NCBI GenBank assembly: GCA_902787595.1
Contig: CADAHD010000070.1
Span: 1 to 9,238 of the forward strand
Reading direction: 5' to 3'
Length of the DNA stretch: 9,238 nt
From: an uncultured Lachnospiraceae bacterium
Lineage (GTDB): Bacteria; Bacillota_A; Clostridia; Lachnospirales; Lachnospiraceae
The notes under the pieces were generated by a model, which was not told where the DNA came from, did not search any database, and was given only the letters and a program-made list of their open reading frames with translations. The position numbers were made by a program, and so were the translations under genes. Below are positions 1 to 6,445 of this stretch, one piece after another (position 1 is the first letter of the stretch; every line of letters begins with the position of its first letter).

Positions 1-1
1 T

Positions 2-481
2 TATGCACGCCGCAATGAGCTTCGCAAGGAAAGAGACAGCGAATACAATGCGCGCAGGGATGCAAAGAAAGATCTGATCGAGGAAGCAAAGAAGTATGCC
101 GAAAGCGGAGATTACAGCAGGACTGCCGCAGACCGCATGAAAGCTATCAATGAAGAGTGGAAAAAGATAGGCTCTGCAGGAAAGCGTTTTGAGGAAGCAC
201 TCTGGAAGCAGCTGCGTGAGGCACAGGATGCATTCTGGAATGCAAAGCGCAGCAGCGATTCAGCCCGTCACGAGCAGTGGCTTGAGAATACGAGAGGGGC
301 TATCGAGCGCCGCAAACAGCGCATTGAGAATATCAATGCAAACATCACCAAGCTTAAAGAGCGTCTGGAGACAACTGTCAACGAAGAAAAGCGCCAGCAG
401 ATAGAAGGCTGGATCGCTGAGAACGAAGAGCAGATCAAGACACTTCAGGAAGAGATAGACCGTATGGAAAAGGATATGTAA
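2..481 (+). CDS. DUF349 domain protein, C-terminal fragment
   Basis: The reading frame is open from the first complete codon at position 2, so the gene begins upstream of the window and only its last 159 residues are visible. The fragment is very rich in Lys, Glu, Arg and Gln and should be almost entirely helical. It carries the DUF349 pattern: a helix ending in 'EEWKKIGSAGKRFEEALWKQLREA' (written here as EEWKKIG, then ALWKQLREA), followed by 'DAFWNAKR'. DUF349 proteins consist of tandem copies of this roughly 70-residue helical repeat; the fragment shows about one copy, preceded by the tail of another. The last 60 residues form a probable coiled coil (heptad-like ENINANITKLKERLE, then EQIKTLQEEIDRMEK). 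No catalytic motif is visible, and the function of the family is not established. The gene converges on the ABC transporter gene with 10 bp between the stop codons. Confidence 0.8.
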   Translation, partial: YARRNELRKERDSEYNARRDAKKDLIEEAKKYAESGDYSRTAADRMKAINEEWKKIGSAGKRFEEALWKQLREAQDAFWNAKRSSDSARHEQWLENTRGAIERRKQRIENINANITKLKERLETTVNEEKRQQIEGWIAENEEQIKTLQEEIDRMEKDM

Positions 482-494
482 GCCAAGAGGCTTA
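479..494. terminator. Small hairpin shared by two convergent stop codons
   Basis: TAAGCC-AAGA-GGCTTA forms a perfect 6-bp stem with a 4-nt loop. Its left arm begins with the TAA stop of the DUF349 gene and its right arm contains the complement of the ABC transporter stop. The position between convergent genes suits a bidirectional terminator. The stem is short and neither side is followed by a clear T-tract, so this is a weak call. Confidence 0.3.
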
Positions 495-2231
495 CACCTT
501 ATCCGTCACGGTGATAAGGCCGTTCTCAACACGATAGACCTTATCGCAATTCTCTATAGTCTTTAATCTGTGAGCAATTATAACCATAGTTTTACGACCT
601 TTGAGGCTGCCTATCGCTTCCATGATAGCAGCCTCTGTTTCATTATCAAGAGCGCTGGTGGCTTCATCAAAAACCAGAAGATCCGGGTCGTTATAAAGCG
701 CGCGGGCTATGCCTATGCGCTGGCGCTGTCCGCCGGATATGCGCACGCCCCTGTCTCCTATCATGGTGTCGAGCCCGTCTGGCAGAGAGCGGATGAAGTC
801 TGCCATCTGCGCTTCCTCGAGCACTTTCCAGATCCGATCTTCATCTGCATCTTTGGGATCTATGCCGAAGGCCACGTTTTCGCGTATGCTGGTATCCAGC
901 ATGTAGATATTCTGAGCGATATAACCTATATTGGAGATCCAGGCAGGATCGTTGGGCTTGATCTTCTGACCATCCACAAGTATCTCGCCTTTTTGCGGCA
1001 GCAGCAGTCCCAGCAGTATATCGACTATAGTGGTCTTGCCGGCGCCGGAGGGACCGATCACGCCTATGGACGAACCTACGGGTATGTCCATTTCTGCATT
1101 TGCAAAGATATCCTTTTCGGTATTGGGATAGCGGTAGTATATGCCATTGAGCTTAATGTCTTTTGTAAGATTGATGCGCGAAGGCTTATCATCTTCAATA
1201 CTGATCTCTTTAAGATTGGCCAGATCCAGATTATCGCAGACCAGGTTAAGCGAAGGCTCATAATAAGCAATAGCCGAAAGATGCGTGGATATGCGGTTTA
1301 CAGCCGGTATGAGACGCACTGCGGCCAGACCGAAAGCCGTAAGCTCGGGCATCATCATCTGCAGATCTTTGCCGCGCAATACGGAAATGAACATATAAAG
1401 CAAAAGCCCCACTATGCTGAAGGTTTCTATTACGAGGCGGGGGAAGTTGTTCATAACTGTATATTTTCCCGAAGCGTTTGCCTGCGCGCGGCTTCCTTTT
1501 TCAAATCTTCCCAGGAAGTAGTTTTCCTTTGCGGCAACCTTTACGTCTTTGATGCCAAAGACGCTCTGCTGCATCCATTTCATCATGTTATTCTGGGCGT
1601 CGATGCGCTCATGTCCCAGATCGCGGAGCCTGGGTTTAAAGACCAGCAGGATCAGCAGTATCATAACTCCCAGCAAAGCCGCAAGGCTTAAGGTCATCAC
1701 GGGAGCCAGTACCAGAAGAAATGTGCATATACAGAAAGATACGGCTATCTCGGTTATGAGCAGCATGAATTCCTGCAGCAGCTCAAAAATGTGTGGGATA
1801 TCCTTGTTTACGGTCTGGATCATCACATTCACATCGGCATTGAGATAATACTCGTAGGGGCGGTTGAGATAATCGCCCATCAGTCTTACCGAGGTGGAGC
1901 TTTGGGTCCAGGCTATGAAGCGGCTCTGTACAAAGGAAACAAACAGAAGATATGCGTTTTTGAATATAAAGACCGCTATGGTTACCAGAAGAAGGATGCG
2001 GACAAATCCTTCGTTGCTGATATCTTCCATGCCGGTTATGCTGAGTATTGTCTTTACGACGTCATTCTCAAGGATGGTCTCGGGACTTACCACGGCAGAG
2101 ATAAGAGGGCTGATCACGCCTACGCCAAGTGTTTCCAGCAAAGCGCCGATCATTATTAGTATGCACAGCAGTATCACCCTCTGTTTCTGCTTTTTGTTCA
2201 GTACTATCTTTAGTTTTTTGATAACGTTCAT
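492..2231 (-). CDS. ABC transporter, fused permease and ATPase (MsbA/PglK-like exporter)
   Basis: This 579-residue protein is a half-transporter that would act as a homodimer in the cytoplasmic membrane. The N-terminal part (about 1-325) is a type I exporter membrane domain with hydrophobic helices near 19-47, 76-100, 157-177, 180-198 and 265-285. The opening 'GALLETLGVGVISPL' resembles PglK and other polysaccharide or lipid-linked oligosaccharide exporters. The ATPase domain (about 357-579) is complete: Walker A GPSGAGKT at 393-400, Q-loop Q440, signature SGGQR at 499-503, Walker B LLVFDE at 518-523 with catalytic E523, and H-loop H554. It should therefore be active. The start is supported by AAAGGA seven bases before the ATG (2239-2244 on the minus strand). 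It follows the NYN/PIN gene by 21 bp and is probably co-transcribed with it. The substrate cannot be told: no glycosyltransferase or peptide gene is adjacent, so lipid, glycan or peptide export are all possible. Confidence 0.9.
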   Translation of the reverse strand: MNVIKKLKIVLNKKQKQRVILLCILIMIGALLETLGVGVISPLISAVVSPETILENDVVKTILSITGMEDISNEGFVRILLLVTIAVFIFKNAYLLFVSFVQSRFIAWTQSSTSVRLMGDYLNRPYEYYLNADVNVMIQTVNKDIPHIFELLQEFMLLITEIAVSFCICTFLLVLAPVMTLSLAALLGVMILLILLVFKPRLRDLGHERIDAQNNMMKWMQQSVFGIKDVKVAAKENYFLGRFEKGSRAQANASGKYTVMNNFPRLVIETFSIVGLLLYMFISVLRGKDLQMMMPELTAFGLAAVRLIPAVNRISTHLSAIAYYEPSLNLVCDNLDLANLKEISIEDDKPSRINLTKDIKLNGIYYRYPNTEKDIFANAEMDIPVGSSIGVIGPSGAGKTTIVDILLGLLLPQKGEILVDGQKIKPNDPAWISNIGYIAQNIYMLDTSIRENVAFGIDPKDADEDRIWKVLEEAQMADFIRSLPDGLDTMIGDRGVRISGGQRQRIGIARALYNDPDLLVFDEATSALDNETEAAIMEAIGSLKGRKTMVIIAHRLKTIENCDKVYRVENGLITVTDKV

Positions 2232-2252
2232 ATATGATTCCTTTGATGCCGC

Positions 2253-3458
2253 TTATTTCCAGAGTTCGGTGTCGGCGAAAAGAGGCTTAAGCCTGTCGTA
2301 GATCTCCAGACCCTTTTCGCGCCCGTATTTGGAGATGATACTGCGGTAGATGGTCATCTTTCCACCCTTGGCAGCATGATTTTTTGAAGCCAGTCCGGCA
2401 ACAAAGCTGATGATCTCGGTCTCAAACTTAGCCTTGCTCAAAAGTTTCTGCACCTCATTGTTTATGCGGGTAACATCGGAATTGGGCTGGTTTTTCTGCG
2501 CGGGATCCTTGCCGCGTTTTTTTGCCGTATCATTTTTAGCATTATCCGAGGGCTTTTTGCTGCCCTGCTCTTTTGCATTGTCTTCGGGCTTTTTACTGCT
2601 CCGGTCTTTTGCGGCAGCGGCATTATCGCTTTTGGGAGTCTGGCCCGGTTTGCGTCTTTTGCCTGCGGCAGCAGAGGAGTCCGAAAGCACGGGCTTTATA
2701 AGCTTATAGATTTCCAGATAGTCAGGATCTTTATAGCTGTCTCTCAGATCGTTATGTATGGAAGTAAGGGGATTATGCTCCTCTGAATGCGCTGCTATGA
2801 TGCGCAGCACGTCTTCGCAGACATTTTCGTCATATACTTTTGAAAGGGCTTCCCTTACGGCAGCAGTCTTGTCGCTGACGGCTGCGGTATTTTCAGCTTT
2901 TGCAGGCGCCTGCGTCTTGTTTGAGCCCTGTTTGGCAGAAGGCTTTTTGGCGTCGTTTTTCTCTTCGCCTGCAGGCGCGCTTTTCTCGGTTATGGTCTCA
3001 TCGGAAGAGTTAAAGCTCTTTTTTGACTGCTTATCTTCGGAAGAACGGGAAGAGCTGCGGCTGTATCTGCTGCGCCCGGATGTGGCAGGCTTATCTGCGG
3101 CTGCCTGGGGAGATATGCTGCCGCGGCGCTCTATGATAACGTTGCGGCCGTTGGCTCTCCAGAAAGCCATTATATTATCGTAATCGTGATCGTTGCTTAT
3201 TATTATGAAATGTTCGGCGTCTGTAGTGCCGATCAGATACCCCAGATAGGAGACCAGATGCATGTCCAGCGACTGTTTTTTAACGGGCACTTCCACGAAT
3301 TTAAGGGTGGTGCTGTTAAAGGTAGCCAGGGTGGCCGTGGTCAGGCGGGCGGCGTTTTTTGATGAAAAAAGAAACACCAGATCCTGCTGTCCCAAATCCG
3401 ATGCGCCTTTAAGTCCGCCTATGCTCACGTTTTCAAAATCTATAAGGTATATGGTCAT
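2253..3458 (-). CDS. NYN/PIN-like putative nuclease with duplicated C-terminal module
   Basis: This is a 401-residue protein. Residues 1-112 look like a NYN/PIN-type nuclease fold: 'YLIDFENV' gives acidic D7 and E9, 'SLDMHLVSYLG' gives D65, and 'IISNDHDYD' gives D90, D92 and D94. These acidic residues match the metal site of PIN-like RNases, so RNA cleavage is the likely activity, though this is inferred. Residues 117-200 and 262-330 are low-complexity, charged and Ala/Ser/Lys-rich linkers. The second holds a tandem 12-residue repeat (KKPEDNAKEQGS at 289-300, KKPSDNAKNDTA at 301-312). Two related helical modules follow the linkers, at about 202-258 and 337-394; both begin with LSK and end with LEIY then a KP motif. 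The ATG is preceded by AGGAG at a 6-base spacing (3465-3469), and a consensus promoter lies upstream. It is the first gene of a likely operon with the ABC transporter. Partner and substrate are unknown. Confidence 0.75.
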   Translation of the reverse strand: MTIYLIDFENVSIGGLKGASDLGQQDLVFLFSSKNAARLTTATLATFNSTTLKFVEVPVKKQSLDMHLVSYLGYLIGTTDAEHFIIISNDHDYDNIMAFWRANGRNVIIERRGSISPQAAADKPATSGRSRYSRSSSRSSEDKQSKKSFNSSDETITEKSAPAGEEKNDAKKPSAKQGSNKTQAPAKAENTAAVSDKTAAVREALSKVYDENVCEDVLRIIAAHSEEHNPLTSIHNDLRDSYKDPDYLEIYKLIKPVLSDSSAAAGKRRKPGQTPKSDNAAAAKDRSSKKPEDNAKEQGSKKPSDNAKNDTAKKRGKDPAQKNQPNSDVTRINNEVQKLLSKAKFETEIISFVAGLASKNHAAKGGKMTIYRSIISKYGREKGLEIYDRLKPLFADTELWK

Positions 3459-3464
3459 AAAACA

Positions 3465-3469
3465 CTCCT
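3465..3469 (-). promoter_or_regulatory. Ribosome binding site of the NYN/PIN gene
   Basis: AGGAG lies on the minus strand 6 bases before the ATG at 3458-3456. This strong site supports that start. Confidence 0.8.
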
Positions 3470-3501
3470 CTCAAAAAAGACAAAAAAACAGCTGTCGCCG
3501 T

Positions 3502-3530
3502 ATTGTAACATAAAACAGCACAGTGGTCAA
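3502..3530 (-). promoter_or_regulatory. SigA-type promoter with extended -10
   Basis: On the minus strand TTGACC (3530-3525) and TACAAT (3507-3502) are separated by exactly 17 bp. A TG one base upstream of the -10 gives an extended -10 element. This is a near-consensus housekeeping promoter, pointing at the NYN/PIN gene 44 bp away. It should drive that gene and the ABC transporter independently of the regulator gene upstream. The predicted leader is short, about 35 nt, and T-rich. Confidence 0.8.
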
Positions 3531-3560
3531 AAGAAGACACAGATATGTATGCTGCCTTCT

Positions 3561-4154
3561 TTACCAGTGCCGCTCATCTTTGGGGCTGATATCGGGGCCG
3601 ACCAGAAAGGCGCGGTGGCGGCGGCTGTACTTTACCGTGAATCCGGCTTCGGTCAGTGTGGCGAAATCCCTGGCTCTGGTCCTTTCACTGCAGTCGGGAA
3701 AAAGCTCATAGTATTCGGCCCTGATGTCTGCAAATTCCGGCTTTTCCGGCGGATCGCCTATGTCTTCGGGAGGAAATTCCACGGGGTCTTCTTTCACAAG
3801 TTCTATATAGTAGTGATACTCCCATAAAAGCGATTCGTAATCGGAAAGCCTGCGCTCATCAGTTACAGTAAGATTATCCATCAGTGTTGCCAGGCGGTGG
3901 AGCAGCTTAAGATGCTGTCTGCGGCGTTCATTGATCTTTACGGCTTTTTTGAATTTTTGGGGATCGGCCTCCGTGTAATTGTCAGCTTTTCTGTCATATT
4001 TAAGATAAAGCAGCCCGCTGTAGCGCAGATCTTCCAGGTCGCGCTGCAGCATGCGCTGCCCTATGCCGAATTCACGCATCAGATCTTTGGGACTGTGATA
4101 TTCGGTAGTCGTTATATGATAGTACAGCTGCAATTGTCTGTGTATCTTGCGCAT
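3561..4154 (-). CDS. Winged-helix DNA-binding protein, likely transcriptional regulator
   Basis: This is a 197-residue protein. Residues 5-60 form a DeoR/HTH_11-like winged helix: 'SPKDLMREFGIGQRMLQRDL' is the helix-turn-helix with recognition helix R34 to L43, followed by the strand-wing 'LLYLKYDRKADNY'. The middle (about 65-125) is helical. Residues 155-186 repeat the same pattern (R158, R162-D163, L167, G171, KY, wing), suggesting a second, divergent winged helix. A WYL or other ligand-binding domain, usual behind this type of HTH, is absent. The start has GGGAG a few bases upstream. It is transcribed divergently from the AAA+/MBL operon across 269 bp that carry three direct repeats, so it may regulate that operon and itself; this is inferred from layout. 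It lies 102 bp before the NYN/PIN gene, which has its own promoter. No terminator was found after it, so read-through is possible. Confidence 0.7.
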   Translation of the reverse strand: MRKIHRQLQLYYHITTTEYHSPKDLMREFGIGQRMLQRDLEDLRYSGLLYLKYDRKADNYTEADPQKFKKAVKINERRRQHLKLLHRLATLMDNLTVTDERRLSDYESLLWEYHYYIELVKEDPVEFPPEDIGDPPEKPEFADIRAEYYELFPDCSERTRARDFATLTEAGFTVKYSRRHRAFLVGPDISPKDERHW

Positions 4155-4161
4155 ATTTCTC

Positions 4162-4240
4162 CCTGCGTCATACCGTATATTCCGTGCATTCCTGCGTCAT
4201 GCCATGTATTTCTGTGCTATTTCGTGCATTCCTGCGTCAT
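4162..4240. repeat. Three direct repeats of CCTGCGTCAT (candidate operators)
   Basis: CCTGCGTCAT occurs exactly at 4162-4171, 4191-4200 and 4231-4240. The last two belong to a longer copy, GTGCATTCCTGCGTCAT (4184-4200 and 4224-4240), with a 40-bp period, close to four helical turns. The first copy overlaps the ribosome binding site of the regulator gene on the other strand. Position and phasing suit operator sites for the adjacent winged-helix protein, but a relic of repeat expansion is also possible. Confidence 0.6.
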
Positions 4241-4254
4241 TATGCATCTTACCC

Positions 4255-4279
4255 TGTCTTTCTGAGCGAAGGATCCTGA
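4255..4279 (+). repeat. Short copy of dispersed TTCTGAGCGAA repeat
   Basis: The sequence TGTCTTTCTGAGCGAA followed by GGATCCTGA matches the element at 7799-7828 with one GCGAA unit missing and two base changes. It is one of three related copies in the window. Confidence 0.6.
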
Positions 4280-4409
4280 TGGGTATTTATCGTTATAAGC
4301 GGGTCATAAGACGATCTTCTAACGATATTATACACGATCCTGAACTTACCTGCCACCAAGATGTCGTTATTCGTTTTTGGCATATGCTACATTGGTATCA
4401 GAATAAAAC

Positions 4410-4415
4410 AGGAGG
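4410..4415 (+). promoter_or_regulatory. Ribosome binding site that fixes the AAA+ start
   Basis: A perfect AGGAGG lies 8 bases before the ATG at 4424. The in-frame ATG further upstream at 4361 has no such site, so 4424 is taken as the true start. Confidence 0.85.
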
Positions 4416-4423
4416 TAACGCAT

Positions 4424-6445
4424 ATGCTTTGTTATGAAACGGAATTTACATACAGGCTTAAGAATGGCGGCAATATCGAAAGCGATGAAGAAAAAGACGC
4501 TTTCGAAAAAAAGGTCAGATCCGTGAATAAACAGCTTCAGGCCAAATGGGGCGAAAACAGTTACAGCATTATCGTGAAAGCTGATGCGAAAAGCTTCTGC
4601 GCCGTGACGGTTACGAGCGAGCCGGAGGGATATGAAGCCTGGCGTTCCCTTATCAGTGAGAATGTCAGCAGTCTGATGGAAGCAGAGGATATAAGCTGCA
4701 CTCAGTTTAAGGAGATCACTGTAAAGGAAGTGAACGCCGCTATTGACCGCTGCATTGATAATTCATTTACAGATTTAAGACGGCGCTGTTATTCGGAACT
4801 GAATCTGGATCTTGACAGCCGTTCCTATACCCTTGAAGAAAGGATAATAGATGGCGACGCATACGATAAGGCCGGGGCTGAAACAGAAGCGGCGGCGCTG
4901 ATGGCAGATCCCACTCTCCGCGATGAACTGGACCGTATATACGGGGATGACAACATGGAGAGATTCTATGGCTTTCCGGTGCATTATCATATCAGGTCCC
5001 GGAGCATGTCATCTGCCATGGATATCATCCTGCTTCTGGTGAAAGCGCTGCGTTATAAAAAACGCCTTCCCGCGGGCCGTCTGAGTATAGTCACCTCAAT
5101 AGAACGGGGGTGTTACGATGAGAGCGGCATGGAGAATCTTTTTAAAGGTTCCGCCATGTCGGCTGTTGTATTTGAGATGAAGGGCGATGGGGAAAGTGAA
5201 TTTGCTTCGGAATATGAAAGAGTGGTTAAATATATAAGCAGACAGATCAAAAGTTATAAGGAAGATACCCTGTTCTTTCTTGTGGAAAATACGGGAGAAA
5301 AAGGTTTTTCCGGCAGCTTCCTTACAAGTCTTGGTGATGAAATGGAGATCATCACCATAAATGAGGGGCGCGGAGATAAAGCCGAAGCATTGGAATATCT
5401 TAAACGTCTGGTGAAAGATTCTCGCTTTGCTGAATTTGAAGATGAGGATCTGTACAGGATACTTGAAGATAAGAATTCTTTTCTGGCATCGGATGTATGC
5501 AGGTATTTTGATAAATGGAAAAAGAAATGTCTTTGTGAGAAGGTTTATGCATCCTATAAATCTTATAAAAAATATGCTCCCGAAAAGAAACATAAGAAGA
5601 AAAGCGCCTATAAACAGCTTATGGGCATGACCGGGCTCACGGAGGTTAAGGAGCTTACAGATCAGATACTGGCTTTTTACAGATTAAAAAAGCAGCGTGA
5701 GCGGTACAAAATAGAAGAAAGGGATATTTCGAGACATATGGTCTTTACAGGTAATCCCGGATGCGCAAAGACTACGGTAGCCAGACTTATAGCCGAGGTC
5801 CTGACGGAGGAGCAGATACTTGAGACCGGAGCTTTTGTGGAATGCGGACGGGGTGACCTTGTGGGAAGGTATGTGGGCTGGACGGCAAAGACCGTGATCA
5901 GCAGATTCCGCGAAGCAAAGGGCGGTGTTCTCTTTATCGATGAGGCATATTCGCTTGTGGACGACAGCCACAGCTTTGGCGATGAAGCCATTAACACTAT
6001 AGTGCAGCAGATGGAGAATATGCGGGATCAGGTGATAGTGATATTTGCGGGATATCCCGGACCCATGAAATCCTTTATTGAAAAAAATGAGGGACTGCGC
6101 AGCAGGATCGCCTTTCATATGGAATTTAAAGATTATAATGCTGATGAGCTTACACAGATAATCAGGGGGATGTGTAAAGAGCAGGGGGTTGTAATTGATG
6201 ACGATGCATTGGAAAAATGCAGAAAGATATTTTATAATGCATGTAAGCAGTCTGATTTCGGAAACGGACGTTTTGCCAGAAATCTGCTTGATAAGGCATT
6301 GCTGAATCAGGCTAAGAGGATAGCGGGAACGGGCTGCAGGGGACGTGTTACCAAAAGGATGCTTACCACCCTTATCGCGGATGATTTTGATGAGGATATC
6401 TTATTGGAAAGTAAGCAGAAGATACGCAGGATAGGTTTTGTATGA
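4424..6445 (+). CDS. CbxX/CfxQ-type AAA+ ATPase with long N-terminal region
   Basis: The protein has 673 residues from the ATG that follows a perfect AGGAGG. The C-terminal half (about 398-635) is a CbxX/CfxQ-like AAA+ module: Walker A GNPGCAKT at 443-450, Walker B VLFIDEAY at 502-509 (D506, E507), sensor-1 strand VIVIFAGYP at 537-545, arginine-finger region GLRSRI at 558-562 and sensor-2 FGNGRFARN at 612-620. All key residues are present, so ATP-driven remodelling of a partner is expected. The N-terminal 390 residues hold no known domain I can name. Residues 195-335 show the strand and helix order of a second AAA+ core without Walker A (AVVFEM near 247-252, TLFFLVEN near 282-289). A Lys-rich linker (about 364-394) joins the halves. 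The downstream MBL gene overlaps it by 4 bp, so the two are translationally coupled and the hydrolase is the likely partner. It is soluble, with no signal or membrane segment. Confidence 0.85.
   Translation: MLCYETEFTYRLKNGGNIESDEEKDAFEKKVRSVNKQLQAKWGENSYSIIVKADAKSFCAVTVTSEPEGYEAWRSLISENVSSLMEAEDISCTQFKEITVKEVNAAIDRCIDNSFTDLRRRCYSELNLDLDSRSYTLEERIIDGDAYDKAGAETEAAALMADPTLRDELDRIYGDDNMERFYGFPVHYHIRSRSMSSAMDIILLLVKALRYKKRLPAGRLSIVTSIERGCYDESGMENLFKGSAMSAVVFEMKGDGESEFASEYERVVKYISRQIKSYKEDTLFFLVENTGEKGFSGSFLTSLGDEMEIITINEGRGDKAEALEYLKRLVKDSRFAEFEDEDLYRILEDKNSFLASDVCRYFDKWKKKCLCEKVYASYKSYKKYAPEKKHKKKSAYKQLMGMTGLTEVKELTDQILAFYRLKKQRERYKIEERDISRHMVFTGNPGCAKTTVARLIAEVLTEEQILETGAFVECGRGDLVGRYVGWTAKTVISRFREAKGGVLFIDEAYSLVDDSHSFGDEAINTIVQQMENMRDQVIVIFAGYPGPMKSFIEKNEGLRSRIAFHMEFKDYNADELTQIIRGMCKEQGVVIDDDALEKCRKIFYNACKQSDFGNGRFARNLLDKALLNQAKRIAGTGCRGRVTKRMLTTLIADDFDEDILLESKQKIRRIGFV

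Larger units (their letters stand above)
4155..4423. promoter_or_regulatory. Divergent control region between regulator and AAA+ operon
   Basis: This 269-bp gene-free stretch separates two genes reading outward. The regulator side (4162-4240) holds three direct repeats. The middle (4255-4279) holds a dispersed repeat copy. The AAA+ side (4281-4409) is A+T-rich and contains TATTAT at 4326-4331 as a possible -10, but no -35 at a good distance. I could not define a convincing promoter for either gene, which would fit activator- or repressor-dependent expression but does not prove it. Confidence 0.5.

Noticed and set aside
570..1691. Long + strand open frame opposite the ABC transporter gene
   Set aside because: It is the antisense shadow of a gene with complete ABC motifs; its own translation shows no known domain and it has no ribosome binding site.
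4377..4406. Possible promoter TTGGCA-N18-GAATAA before the AAA+ gene
   Set aside because: The -10 is poor, the spacing is long, and transcription would start almost at the ribosome binding site.
4361..4423. Upstream ATG start for the AAA+ protein
   Set aside because: It lacks a ribosome binding site, and its first 21 codons would contain the perfect AGGAGG that serves the ATG at 4424.
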